A stretch of 64,000 bases of DNA, taken from contig OZ022577.1 of the NCBI GenBank assembly GCA_963669155.1, positions 10,980,395 through 11,044,394 on the forward strand. Reading direction: 5' to 3'. Origin of the DNA: Arbacia lixula (taxonomy: Eukaryota; Echinodermata; Echinoidea; Arbacioida; Arbaciidae). Numbering within the stretch: position 1 is the stretch's first letter; every line of letters starts with the position of its first letter. Under the pieces are notes generated by a model. The model was not told the origin of the DNA. It was given only the letters and a program-made list of their open reading frames with translations, and did not search any database. Positions 45,468 to 58,745 of the stretch are shown piece after piece. Made by a program: the position numbers and the translations under genes.

Positions 45468-46274
45468 TTATGGGACCCTTAATTTCCCCTCATATCATAT
45501 TTCAGTTCCTATGCATTATACATTCTTAGTCTGGCTCAGGATTTCATATGAATGTACATGCACATCAGATTCTTACAAAAGTGTGCAGACTGAGCTTATA
45601 ATCAGTTTTCAGATGGTAAGCAACATCCAAATTTTTACAGCTGAACAACATCACTTCCTTGACTTTAGCGTAATGTACAAGCACATGTTCTACACATAAC
45701 TACATCCACATTTCCATCTTATTAAGATTAAATCGTGTTATTGGTCTCACTCCATACATATTCTACATGTAAATCATATGACAAGGACCATTTTGTGTTC
45801 AGGATTAAATTACAGTTTCCAGTATAATGATCTCATCGTATGTAAAACACATGATACCGGCACTCTTAAATAATACAATAATGATTAAAATAATACAGTA
45901 CTTATCTCCTGCTCATTGCAATTTCATTTGATATCTTCACACTAAGCTTACTTAACACTGGCCAAAATGGCCATGTGTGTGAAGTCAGACATGCACAACG
46001 AACAATGGTGTACAACGGATAGCGGAGCGTGGTCGCTAGCGGTCGTGTCCATTTTTGCTTATTACATGACGTCATCCAGCCACTGCCGAGACCCAATTTA
46101 TGAATGAAAATATAGTAAGCATGCGCAGTGCAAGCCTTCTATGTCCCCACATAGTATTCCACCAAAACAAGTGTAAAATTCTCTATCACCTCGTACCAAA
46201 ATCGACCTAGAATTTCACTTTCCTATATTTTATATGAATTTTGAAAGGTATTCTCAGAGGATCTATTTTCTCAC

Positions 46275-46690
46275 CGATACCGCACAGGTAAGCGAATTTC
46301 GATTGCTTCTTGCTTTTCCGTGAAAATCGTACGAATTAGCGTCACCCCCGCATCGTGTTTGTTGGAATTTGTAGAGTCTATCGCAACGTGTACAAAGTCA
46401 ATTGGCTTCCGGGTTTGAGGACCGTCAGTCAATATGCATGAAATTGCAGAGTTTCGATAATTTTCGATCGATACTGGAGCGATCCGATCACGAACCAAGA
46501 CCATTTCCTGCGTACACAATGTGACCGGATATCGTTATCGCTATCGATACTTCCACACGCAGTCGGAAGGCAACCACGTGGTCATGACGTGATCTGCGCG
46601 ATTGCCCAATCAGCGGTCTCCGAATCGCTGATCGCGGACGATCTATCCGTTGTACACAGTCTATGGACAATAGTTCGTCGTGACATGACT
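46275..46690 (-). promoter_or_regulatory. Candidate promoter and non-coding first exon (proximal)
   Basis: A CpG-rich island in AT-rich DNA. It contains a CCAAT box (CCCAATCAGC, plus strand), an E box in CCACGTGG, TGACGTGA, and a run of ATCGATA-type palindromes. On the minus strand it ends at a plausible donor, GGTATCG then GTGAGAAAA (last exon base 46275). Splicing from here to the acceptor at 39210 would supply the missing 5' UTR exon of the nesprin-like gene. Inferred only. Confidence 0.35.
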
Positions 46691-49600
46691 ACTAGAAGGT
46701 GAAGATGAACCTTGCATTCACTTGAAAAAAATATGTTTATAATATCCAACCTGATATTACCATATTTACGACAGAATGAGAAAAGGTGCTCAACTTACAT
46801 TTGTACTGCACACAGTCTTATATGGTCCTCTCAGTCTCACTGAAGGGAATTTGTTTCTAAAGTCTCTATGAATTCCACCTGTAGTATTTAAATCCACAAC
46901 AATCTGCTGCAATCTGCTGCAATGCGTCAATGTCAACACAATGTGAAGAAGACTGGAAGCTCCACAGGCAATGCCATGCAATGTTCAGGTACTGGCAGAA
47001 GTAGTAAGTCTCTGTAAGTATTTCAAGTTGCAGTAGAGTACATAGTAACTGTAGCTCAGCTGTGTAGCATGAAGCCCGCCTCTGACATTAGATCCTTTTG
47101 AAGGATGCAGCCGTCTGCCTCCTGTGGCTATGCAACGTCCGACCTCAAGAGGGAGCTACAATATACATACACACATTGTACCAGCAACTCTGTACAGCAC
47201 ATACATACACATGTACACGTAGGCACACATGCAGTTCTTTGAATAATTCTATGTACGCCATTCAGCTTATAGCCATTCAGCACATACACAATTTTGAATA
47301 CAAAAAGGGTGATGAGGGGAGTGCGTGTTTGAACAGATAAGGAAATGATCAAAAAATTAAATTGTAGCAGCAAACTCTAGTTCATGACCTACATTGTACT
47401 TTCTTTTTTGAATGATGCTGCAAACGACGGCATTCTTCATCTTTCAAATAAGTAGTATTCATGTTGTACAGACAGCTGTTGCTTTAGTATCATATACATC
47501 TGTACATGTACCTTGACATTGTTAATGAAAAGTACAAACAAATGGATTTTCCATTTATAGTAATGCCTATACCTCAATGTTATTCTTAAGGCTATGAAAG
47601 TGTGTATGAAATCAAAATATGAATGTGTTCATGAAATATGTTGGTTTCATGTCACAAAAAAAATCTTGATACATTGCAGACAAAACATGCATGCTTGCTT
47701 GGAGAAAATAATAAAATGGAAGGTGTGTGAAGAAGTAATGACTAATATGAGCATGTGCTGTATATACTCATCAACTTCTGATTCATTTCTTTTCCTATGA
47801 TATCAACCACTAATTCTCAGAGGGGCCTCCTTCATGTACAGACTGGCTTTGTTGCTTTATAGATATTAACTATGAAACAGGATGCTACAATCATCACTGC
47901 AAATCTGGCTCCATGAACCCCTGATTCATTTATTTTTCCTTCTACCTTTAAACAGTAATCTTTTCCCCCTCAAATGAGACAATAAGACTTTAATCTATAT
48001 TCACACAAAACTTCAACAATACAGCTCAACAGGCTCCAATACACCTCCATTGTGCTCTATTTAGTTCCACAAAGTTCTTTCACATTCTTCCCACACCAGT
48101 CCCATCTTGGTGTAATATTAGACACTTCTTCCCGCACTGCGTAACCAACAAAGTGTTCGGAGGATCATAAAGGAGATGTTTTTCTTTGGTACATTTCACT
48201 CCACGGTAACATGTATATTGTTATATACAATATACAAGTATTAGGTCCTGTTCGTGACATGCTATAAAGTAGAATTCAAATAATAAATGAAAACATGTAT
48301 TTCTTTGTTCTTTGCCTCTCAAACTCAGCTTCTTTTTTTAGGTTGGGTTGAACATTTTAATTTACATGTACATGAGCCTACACGTATTAATCATGTCTAC
48401 ATGATCATTTCAAAAAGTTGAAAAGCAATGTCCCTCCAAACAGGAAAGTTAAAAATAAACTAGTCAATTTCTGGCTCTAAACCTGCAGATACCAGACTGT
48501 ATTTTTAAACGACCTGACAAAAAAAGTTAATTTGATATACAGAATAATGCATGATAGTGCACAATTCCAAATTCATTATGTTAGTAAGAAACACAGACTG
48601 AAGTGAAGGCTATACCTTATGTCATAAAGTGCACAAAGGTATGCAGTGCCACAAAGAGGACTTTGCTTTCTTTTGTCAAAAGTCAAACTTACTGGAACGA
48701 TTACAGTAGCTTTGTTCACACATTCATAAAATGCCAGAACCAGCTTTCGTGGGCACTGATTGTGTGGACTTGTGAAAAGGCACTGTACAGTAGAAAACTG
48801 CTGCCAGACTCAAAGAGTCCACAATACTATCTAAATTTAACTGTCCACTATCATGCATTATCAACCAACCAATAGCTTCTTGTACTAAAGTCTCTATAGT
48901 AGTACAGTAAAATACTTTTCTCAGGCTCACAAACCTCTGTGGGGTGAAAGAAAGCATAGCTGTCACACATCCATGCCGTTAAACACGCGATAGGGGGTGA
49001 CTACAGGCCGGACAAAGCCAGAGACTTGTAAAACCTAAACAGAAATACAACACCCCATCATGTCCCTTTTCATCAGAGCCCAAGTGTCAAAAGAAAATAT
49101 TACCTTATTGACATACTTCCAGAATGAATGTTTAGTCTGTCAGTATCCAAGCACATGAACTTACAATTGCACAGTATTGTGAACACCTTTGTGTGATTCT
49201 TTCTATTTTTCTCTCTCATTTCAAAGATCGATTTGAATTACAAGTACGTGGGAAACAGGCAGTGCAAATACGGAAACACTATCATTATATGTGATGCTGT
49301 CAACTGTGGGAATTTTTATGAATTTGCAGCATGACAGTTGTCTGGTGGAAGCTATGCACATAAAACCCATGAGAATACAATGGAGTTATAAATTGTGTGT
49401 GTGCGTATACATATTACATCAAATTTCATCACCCAGTTTACTATGGCAACATAAGAAAAACAATGAAGTGAAAATGATGTATCAGTACATTGCACTCTTT
49501 GAGTCCACATTGGATAATGATTGTTTTTCACAGGGACAAAGCCGATGGTGTTAATTTTTTTTTTGTCACCAGTCTGTTGAAACATACATACAGAAGAGCT

Positions 49601-51624
49601 CAAATGAATGGAATATTTGAATTAAGGATATTCTCTGAAATGAACAAGTGCTTTGCACTTTTCACCCTGTGACCGTGTGTTCAAATGTTTGTTTAGGTTT
49701 GGACTGCAAAGCACTTTAAGTCCCACAAAAGATCCTACTAGCACTTGTATCTTGTACCATGGCCCCAATTCCTATGATGTTCCAAGTGATTCCCATGGTA
49801 TACCATTATTACAGTACTGACTCATACAGTACACATTTTTGTGAAACTGTACAACATTACTGGGTTGCTAGCCAATGCTGGGACTATATAGTCACAATGC
49901 AACGTTTGCAGGTGTCTAGGTGTCTAGAAACTCATATTTCTGCTGTTGTACCTCTTTCAATAGTGAGAAAAGCATGGAAGTGATGGAACAGTACAAAGTA
50001 CAGTATAAAGGCTAAAATCTAAGTGGCACATGGTTTGTTTCAAAGGAGCACTGTGCCTGTACATCTTGTATACACTTTAACTTAATGACACAATATATGA
50101 AATGCCAGAATGAACATTTGCACTCTGTGTAAACCGCTTGCCCTAATGACCAAATGTACATTGTACATGTACAGTACCACATGGGAAAATATTCTGATGA
50201 GAATGTCTACACACACACTGTGAACAACAATAATAGCCATAAAAGCCTACAGGTGCAAAGTTAAGATGACAGGTTGACCGTTGTACTTGAACTAATAAGT
50301 TCCCTGAACCCTCCATCCAGAAATCTGAGAAGGAAGCACAAATACAACTCTTCTGTCCACAAAACCCAATCCTCTGAGCAAACTCCCACCCATTGCCAAT
50401 GGCCAATAGCACTGTTAATTTGTTGGTCTCACGTCCCAGATTAGGAATGATGTGCTGTAACACTTGCTTCATAATTTCCCATCTGAGACTAATAGTATGA
50501 GCTATAACTCATGTTTATTAGTGCAAAATCATGCATAAACACAATCTCCTACGTGAATATTCCTACGTGAACACACATCTATCACAACATTCGTAGCAAG
50601 ATAAAATGTTTTAATGGCCCTTCATTCTCCGTATTTGTCAACCATTCTATTGGCTACTAGCACTGTTCAATGATTGCATGTTACTTGATAGATAAACTTT
50701 GTAAACATCCCCTTTTTTCCTTCTTTTTCATTAACATAGGCTCAATGTTCATTACAGAAGTCAGGCAATTTAGTGCCACTGGCATCATAGAAACTGCAGC
50801 ACATGTACAGTATACACTTGCTCAACATTGAATTGGAGCTGTGCTGGTTGCAGCATAATGTACAATGTACCATATTCCCTCTAACGGCAGTCTCTTCTAA
50901 TTTTCATGATGAAAGTACCAGTATTGGTGTCTCTGTGAGTGAGACTAGCGTACATGGATCAATCTATAATCAGGCAGAGTGGGAGAATTACTTCCCCCAA
51001 ATTGAGCTGACTGAGGTTCAAACATAGGCTGTGCCAAACGTTCAGAAGCAAACAAGCCTGATAGAGCATCCTGGGACCTCTTCCCGAGCTGAATCAATAT
51101 GACATGCATTCTCACATGTACACTGTACATGTACAGTATTAAGAAAGAAACATTACCATTTTTTCCAAATACAGCACGGTGTTTCACCAAGCCAAGAACG
51201 ACTTTACACACTTTACACTTTACACACGACCTATTCTTGTGCTAAATCAGATTTTCAATGATAAGTCCCACAAGCTAAGGTTGAAACCTCAACAGGTTTA
51301 TTATTTGTCACATTTGATTAGGATTGTTGGAAGTTAAATCCCACTATATTAAAACATGAATGAATCTCATTTACATGTAGCACAAGTACGGGTCACCAGT
51401 CGTGCATAGTAGTTCTAAGCTTACGAACAGTTTAGTGAAATATGCCCAGGTCTTGTATCTTATGATTTCCCCAAAATTCTGATGTGCATCTTCGATGATT
51501 AAACCATAACAGAGCTACTGATCCCCAGACAACAGCAATGTGGTATGGGACCATATGAAAGAGTCAGTGTTCTAATACATTTGTAAATGTGCAAACAGTA
51601 TCCTGAACATCTATAATACACCCA

Positions 51625-51642
51625 CCCCCCCCCCCCCCCCCC
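51625..51642. repeat. Poly-C tract
   Basis: 18 consecutive C, preceded by CCCA. Confidence 0.93.
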
Positions 51643-53365
51643 AAAGAAAACATGAAGAATACTATTGGCGTTATCATTTCTGAAACAAACACAGAAAAAT
51701 AAACCTATTAAGATTCAATCATGAAACAGTTGCTTTCTGGATAGCGAGTCAGGACAGTGTTGAATACTGGTATCTTCATGTTTAAGGAAAATATTCTTTA
51801 ATTGTTTTGCATCAAAGTTTTTACAACATAAAATCATAGATTTAAAATTTGAAAGGAAATAGTAACTGTTTTATCACTGGAAATGGAAATCAGTCAGACT
51901 GCACACACTTGTGTGAACATTGCTTGGTCATGTTGGCTTTTATCATGTGATATTGTGATGAACATTCTTTGACCAGCGCTGTGGGGTCTATAGCCTGGCT
52001 ATAATCCAAATACCAGCAACAGATATTGATTAAGATATTGATCCTACATCATTACTCATCGTGTCTTGGTAAGGACACTAGGATCACATCAATGACTACA
52101 ACAAAAGACGAGAAGAGCTGGGGGATAATTATAGAATTGTAAGTTCCACAAAGAAAGGTAGGACAAATTCCAAGAGCTGAGTGGAAAAGTTACTCAATGG
52201 ATGAAAGCAGCTGAGAGCAAAACAAGCAAGAATAAGAGGTTGATAGTAGATTGCGTCTCCTGATGTTCATCTCAGACTTTGGGTTAGAGTACATGTAGAG
52301 TACATGTATGTGTGTTCATGAATATTAATCCTTTCTTACCTCTACTTGCCTAGGTTTCAACGTCTTTCAAGATGGTTGAAATTGCTCATTAGGGCAATGT
52401 TTCCATGTACATGTAGGGCCCCTAATACAGCACTACTTAACTACTGAAAGGGGAAATGAGCACACCATTACAACAATAAAACTTACTTCTGAACGTATGA
52501 CGTACAATGGAGACTCTTGCATGTAGATCACTGAATAATCAACATGAATGAATTTGCATTGAAATAACAATAATTTTTTTTAAGTAGAATAATTAAACAT
52601 GATCGTTGTCTTACAGCAACATAGAGATCATGCACACTGTATAGTATAGCCTTAATAATCACTACAATTGTGCATCCTGTAGAAGTACAATACTGTATAT
52701 TCAGTATTGAAAATATGCACAGTATGAACATCATAAGCATGATAAGAGCCTGTACATGCCAAGTACACCAACGCTTCTGTCAAAAGTGTGTGATGAGAAA
52801 ATCTGTTTTGGAGGCAGCTGTGGGAGCTTGTGACAATTGGAATGTGTGACCTCCCTGGCATTTCCCATGCACAGAGCCATTTGCTGCCAATTTACATCAG
52901 CAATCAGAAATAGAAAGTACCAATTGTCACACAGCATGGTCACTCAAAACGTCTTTGCAAGAACTTCAGTGTGTATGGCTCCACAAAGAACACACATTTA
53001 CATACATGTATATAATGTACATGCATAGTGTACTGTAGTGTAGCAGAGAACTTGATTGGGGATGCATGTACAGTGTACTTGTTCAGCTATGAAACCTCTC
53101 GAGATATTGAAAAGGAAAACCTCTGTATCAAAATGATGTTTTTCTCCAGCAGCCTCGAGATGGGCAATTCCGTCTTCTTGCTCTGTGTAGACCTGTACAG
53201 TAAACCTCTCAGATGTATTAATTAGTGAGCAACCTTTGCCCGAAATATTTGGATCAAATATGCCATACATGTAGATACACAGGTACTCAAAAACAGCCCT
53301 CCGTCTAGAGATACATGTACAGTAGGTACAGACTTGTAACACACATGTGTTTCCATTATACTTAA

Positions 53366-53769
53366 AGGGATCTAGTCCATCATGAAATTGGAATGTTTAA
53401 TTAAAGCAGAAACATGGAAGAAACATATCAGTGAAGGTTTGAAGGAAATCCATCAAAGGATAAGAAAGTCACGATTATTTGAAGTTTTGATTTTGTGACA
53501 TCACGTGCGAGATGCTCTCCCATTCAGTATGTTGTGTATTTTTTTGAAAATGTTGATTTTCTCAAAAAGGATATTTTTGATGCAGCATTTTACCTGTACA
53601 TTTTATACACCATAAGAAACACATATTTACACACATACTGGTACCTCTATAGAAAAAAAATCCCTTCATCAATAACAGAAAAAGAACAAGGAATTATAGC
53701 ACACAATAAGAGTAAGGACATAATAAGAGTTTAGAAGATCATAACTTGCTTATTCTTTGATTTTTACAA
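53366..53769. mobile_element. Foldback MITE, family B, copy 3 (right end lost)
   Basis: TTAA at 53362, then AGGGATCTAGTCC, AAAGCAGAAACATGGAAG, GTGAAGGTTTGAAGGAAAT, GTGACATCACGTGCGAGATG. The right arm is recognisable only as TTTAGAAGATCATAACTTG and fades after about 53769. Confidence 0.65.
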
Positions 53770-53902
53770 TCTACATCAAGTGCCATCTCAACCTTTGCAA
53801 GGTCATTTTCAATTTCAAGGAATGGTACATGATAAATGGGGTAGGCACTTCACTCTTCAGACTCAGACAGACCACTTTCCATCTTGAGAACATTTTATCC
53901 CT

Positions 53903-53924
53903 CCCCCCCCCCCCCCCCCCCCCC
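53903..53924. repeat. Poly-C tract
   Basis: 22 consecutive C. Confidence 0.95.
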
Positions 53925-54294
53925 ATCCTTCATTGAACTCTCAAGAAATTATGCCCCCTTAGTTACTCCATAGCCGAGCCACTGGTAATTTGTATGTAGG
54001 GATTATTTTTGAAATCCTGGCGAGGGTTATACAGCTAGAATCTACATATTGTAGCCAGCTAGTACCACTCCAGCAGCTAACAATAACACGAACTCACAGT
54101 ATACAGCAAGCAATATTCAGCAGTTCGATGTCCACTGAAGCTTAGCTGCCCACCAACGCCAGCATGGCATCGGCAACCGCCCAACCACTCCGCATTATAG
54201 CAAGCGGCTTAGAGCGTACAGCCACAGCCGGTTAGCACAATCGCCTTGGATGTCACACGGAAATACACACTTTTATGATAAGCAGGGAGACTTA

Positions 54295-54570
54295 CCTCTA
54301 TAGTAACAGAACCAATATTATTTGATGATCATCCACTACGAGAAAATTCAATGATAGAATGTCACACAAATGATAAGTCCACAAATCAACGAAAATCTAC
54401 CGGATATCACGAAGTGTACTTCTTCTACTTATCATTTAGATATAGTGCACGACTTGCTTCCGATACGATATTGAATCGAACCGGTATATCGCACCGGCAT
54501 GCGGTGTGTGGCGCGCGGCGGCGGGGACTTTACTCGATGAAGATGACTCAATCATGACGTCACTAAAGTC
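54295..54570 (-). promoter_or_regulatory. Candidate promoter and non-coding first exon (distal)
   Basis: On the minus strand this stretch runs from a perfect CRE (TGACGTCA, 54555-54562) and a perfect AP-1 site (TGAGTCA, 54544-54550) through a GC-rich block (CCCCGCCGCCGCGCG) to a consensus splice donor, ACTATAGAG then GTAAGT (last exon base 54295). CpG is locally high, in contrast with the surroundings. It has the layout of a TATA-less promoter with a short first exon feeding the acceptor at 39210. No transcript evidence is available here. Confidence 0.45.
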
Positions 54571-54726
54571 CACAACGATAATAGTGCATTTTGATGATTA
54601 TATTCAGCTTCTTTTAAAGCGATTTAGAGAAATACATTCTATGTGGGAACTCATGGATGGAGGAAAGAGAAAGAATGAACTTGAATCAAATTAAATTAAA
54701 TCATATTAAGCCCAGTATTATGCCTT

Positions 54727-54831
54727 ATGTCAATCGTCCGGACTCCTCCACATTATCATTGCATTCAACAGAATCATCTTCATCGCTATCATTATGACCA
54801 CCAGTACCAAAGCCACCCGTCGTCATCATCG

Positions 54832-54867
<36 letters not shown>

Positions 54868-54975
54868 CTAGGCTTACCATCAGCGTCACCCTCATCATCG
54901 CCACCACTTTTTTGCCATCAACATCATCCTCACCGCCATAATCATCATCAGCACCAAGATCACCATCACGGTTGA
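54727..54975. repeat. ATC/CAT-rich repeat
   Basis: Core (ATC)n at about 54821-54866, inside 250 bp of degenerate CATCAT/CACCAT triplets. The poly-Ser, poly-His and poly-Met frames over it are repeat artefacts. Confidence 0.9.
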
Positions 54976-54979
54976 TTTG

Positions 54980-56760
54980 ATGCTCATGATATTGGTTTTC
55001 TTAATATTGACCGTCATCTCATATATACACCATATCACTGCTTAACGTATTCATGTGCTGTGTTATATTGGTTTGAAAGATCAATAATCGCTTGACCTAC
55101 GAGAAGGACAGAATATATTTGGGTCGTCGGCAACTAATCGAAAATTTAAGCAATATTTGTTGAGCGAGGCAAGTCCAATATAGATGCCCTCGGTATGGAA
55201 ATCAATTATGGGTGAGATCCATAAACTAATCATTAATAATGTCTATGGGTATCGAGGGGTTAAATTCTGAGATGAATGATTGATTGAAGGTCCTACATTA
55301 TTATTCCGGAACTCATTGTTGAATCTTTCAAGAAACTACATAGGCTTGATGATGACTATGACTTTGCTCGTTCGACAAATTGCTGTCCTATAGTATAGGT
55401 GTATAATGATTTTCACCCCAGGCAAAACAAGTTGTGCATTGTAAAAAAAATACTATAACTGTCATGTAAATTAGTCTATTGCAACGAACTTAAAGTACAC
55501 TTTATTTTGCTTTGATGAGTTGATTATTTGAATGACGAACCAGATGTCTACATACACACAATTACTAAAAATTTGATACCAGCATAGGCTAGAGATGGGT
55601 CCGCATTTTCCGATGACAATCATCATAATTATATGAAACATGCGGAGGCCTTTGTGTAGAATAAATTATACCAAAAAAAGCTATTAGAACATCTTCCTTA
55701 TAAAGCCTAGAAATAGAAAGAGTCTATTACATCGTAAAAGCGTTATGCCTATATGAAAATTTATTAAGGTATTCATTGAGGACCAATACAACTTTGAGGG
55801 GAAATAAACATCTCATTTCACGAAAGTTAAACAATAGACAGATCCTGTAAAGTACACGGCCGGTACTTCAGCCTTGAAACTGGACGCCTTCATTTTTCAT
55901 CGAGAATATTGACTTTCTTGACCAATACCATGCCAGTCTTTCTCTCATATGACTATTAGATGAAGACCCTGGAAATAATTGATAAAAAGGGAGGGTGTTT
56001 GTGCCATTCCCCAAGGACACTAGCTGTAATATGAACACCTTAAACAAAAGACCACTTGCATGCTTCATCGATTTTCTTTCATATAGGATGCATACGGGGT
56101 CAATATCTTTGGTATATTATACGCAGTGCCTGGGGAGAGAGATATACGGCTATGATACCGCAGTTGCTGTTTGGAATGACCAAATATTTAATATCAAACT
56201 CGGCCAGTACATCTCGAATGTATGCATGCAGGACCAGTTTCACAAGGATGAACCTGAACCGATGCTAATACCAATACCAACACTAGGATCTTGCTCATGC
56301 TCTTGTGATCTATCACCAGTGCTTGTGTCCAAAATGCTTTCTGCAAACAAGTACACAATACACGTACAACATTTTAAAAAACAACAATCAAAGCAATATA
56401 TTCTTTAAAAAATAAAATTATGCAGCCCAATCTCTTCGAATGAAAGCAATATTGAAATGGGGTGGTCATATATATTACAATCAGATAAATATGATTGTGA
56501 TAATCAGATATTGAAAATGCGCTAGTGTTGGTTTTATTCCTTTGGGCTGTAAGAATCCGGAGCCGGGTGAAATATCACTCTCACCGAGTTGTCGGTCGTG
56601 GCCCACCGGTGGCGCACTTTTAATGAATAGGCCGTCCGCTCGGCAGAGATTATTGTACAGCCATGCTAGCGCTAGTGAAGAACTGGACTTTTGTGACCTT
56701 GTGATGACCTCTTACCATGACGAATCTTGACCCAAAGGCGTTATCATTCCAGGGTCTTCA
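54980..56760. other. Intergenic DNA without recognised features
   Basis: AT-rich. The longest frame (137 codons, plus strand, 55995-56408) has no domain, no biased codon use and no splice context to support it. Confidence 0.6.
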
Positions 56761-56768
56761 TACCTTAA

Positions 56769-57265
56769 AGGAATGGCTCACCCTGAAATTAAGTAAGTTG
56801 GTTTCAATAAGAGGAGACACATGATAGAAACATTAGTGAAGGTTTGATGAAAATACGTCAAAGGATAAGAAAGTTGTTATCTTTTATATTTAAACTTTTA
56901 ATTTTGTGACGTCACGTGCCAGGTGCTCTCCCATGATAATGTTGTGTACATTTTTTTCTTTAAAATAGATGCATCTTTTTACTTGTGCGTTTGATACATC
57001 ATTATAAACACGTTTTTACAAACTTAATGAAAAAAAAAAACATAATCCGTTGTTAAAAACAAAAAAGAGAAATAATATTTATGGCTCATACAACACACAA
57101 CATCATTGGAGAGCATCTCGCACGTCACGTCATTAAATTGAAATTTCAAAAGATCATAAATTTTTTAGCATTAGCGAACGTTTTCGTCAAACCTTCACAA
57201 ATCTGTGTTTTTTTCATATGTCTGCTTTTATTGAAATCAACTGAACTTTAGTGTGAATTATCCAT
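56769..57265. mobile_element. Foldback MITE, family B, copy 4 (full length)
   Basis: About 497 bp. Left TTAA at 56765-56768; the right border has decayed to TTCAA. The arms are inverted copies: AATGGCTCACCCTGAAAT and TTTAGTGTGAATTATCCATT, GTGAAGGTTTGATGAAAA and TTTTCGTCAAACCTTCAC, TGTGACGTCACGTGCCAGG and TCTCGCACGTCACGTC. Non-coding. Confidence 0.8.
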
Positions 57266-57269
57266 TCAA

Positions 57270-57900
57270 GCATTGTCTCTTCCCTTCCCACCCCTTATGT
57301 CTCTCCGATTTGCTTGTATAACTGCTTTGATAAAAAAAAAATGATGAAAAGCATTTGATGAATAAGAGTTATTATCAATGTTAGTGTCATTGTTTCAAAC
57401 GTCACTTGTACACGGAATAGGATGGTTGGTGGATTGTTAAGGAAAGCTTCTATTACTATTACAAGTTTGGGTAAAGGGTAATCAAAGGCTAAACTAGGCT
57501 TGGCTGAAGCTTAGTATTTATTTTGTTCAACGGGTTAACCTGGCCGTACTGAAACCAAGCGTTGGAACTGATCCCAGTGAATTATAAGTCCTATCCCATA
57601 TCGAACGTCATATAGATATAATTATTGTGATCAATTTTCAAAGTGGTTATTGCTATAAAATAATTGAAATATGTCACGCGTATGAATTCATTGGGAACAA
57701 CAATAATACATGAAATAATGATAAATCGTCGGTGCTGTCTGATGTATAACACTATCGTTTAGGTAACAGCAAAGCTATCCTCGACTACCTCTGCATTCAA
57801 ATATCAATCATATACTGTACGTCCTACACCGTGCAGTGTCAATACATGTCCTGCAAACAACCGTATTGATCCAGTCGGGCCGGGGAAAAAGATAAATGGA
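57270..57900. other. Intergenic DNA without recognised features
   Basis: AT-rich, no frame, no repeat seen. Confidence 0.6.
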
Positions 57901-57944
57901 ACGAAAGAGAGGCAGTGTTGGATATATAGAGGGAGAGAGACAGG

Positions 57945-57945
57945 C

Positions 57946-57996
<51 letters not shown>

Positions 57997-58232
57997 AACA
58001 GAGAGAGAGAAAGAGAGAGAAAGAAAGACAGAGAGAGAGAGACTAGAGAGAGAGATAGAGAGAGAGAGGGGGGGGGGGGGAGAGACCGACAGACAGACAG
58101 TCAGGAAGACAGACAGAGAGAGAGAGAGAAATATTCACAGAGGGAGACAGGGAGACAGAGATACAGGTGGATAACAGAAAGATATAATATACTAAATGAG
58201 ACAGAGAGCGAGAGAATGAGAGAGAGAGAAAA

Positions 58233-58280
<48 letters not shown>

Positions 58281-58321
58281 GCGCACACACACACACAAAC
58301 ACACAAACACACACACAATTT

Positions 58322-58371
<50 letters not shown>

Positions 58372-58391
58372 GCGCGCGCGTGTGTGTGTAT
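57945..58391. repeat. GA-rich microsatellite cluster with G-run and GC/GT tail
   Basis: Several long (GA)n blocks (57950-57990, 58245-58280, 58326-58368) mixed with GACA units, an 11-12-bp G run near 58069, a CA block (58283-58315) and a GCGCGCGTGTGTGTG tail that can adopt Z-DNA. Confidence 0.95.
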
Positions 58392-58549
58392 GTGTGGGGG
58401 GCGGGGTTACTAGGGTATTGGATTAGACTGTATTTGAAAATTACAATCGTAAAGAAGGATTTAACCTGAATGTAATTCGTCTACTGTAGATAGCTTTAAC
58501 AAGCAAATTGATCTACTGATACACATTGTAGTGTCCTACTAATACCCCC

Positions 58550-58579
58550 CCCACACACACACACACACGCATACACACA

Positions 58580-58610
<31 letters not shown>

Positions 58611-58616
58611 GGACAC
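58550..58616. repeat. (CA)n microsatellite
   Basis: CA repeats with a few CG, CATA and GG interruptions. Confidence 0.93.
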
Positions 58617-58659
58617 AATACGCACACACTGAAATACCTATCTTTATACATAAACCTAG

Positions 58660-58745
58660 ACAATATTGTGTTTTTTTTAGAAAAAAACCCACAATATTCT
58701 GTGTTGTGTTTTTTTTAAGAAAAAAACCCCACAATATTCTGTGTT
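58660..58745. repeat. Two-copy tandem repeat, each copy palindromic
   Basis: ACAATATTnTGTG then TTTTTTTTAGAAAAAAACC occurs twice head to tail, about 50 bp apart. Each copy pairs its T-run with its A-run. Confidence 0.75.

Larger units (their letters stand above)
39211..46270 (-). other. Upstream intron or intergenic DNA, left part
   Basis: AT-rich, no coding exon recognised. Holds one composite palindromic element (42.6-43.2 kb), a short foldback element (45.4 kb) and many TACATGTA palindromes. It is an intron if one of the proposed upstream first exons is real. Confidence 0.6.
46700..54290. other. Non-coding DNA between the two candidate upstream exons
   Basis: AT-rich, without convincing exons. 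Contains poly-C runs at 51625-51642 and 53903-53924, a truncated family-B foldback element at 53.4 kb, and abundant ACATGT palindromes. All open frames here are short and of random composition. Confidence 0.65.

Noticed and set aside
54725..54907. Poly-Met/poly-Ser proteins
   Set aside because: Encoded by the ATC/CAT triplet microsatellite.
58043..58413. Long Leu/Ser and Arg/Glu reading frames
   Set aside because: Pure products of (GA)n/(CT)n microsatellites; the same applies to the frames at 312-563 and 60537-60874.
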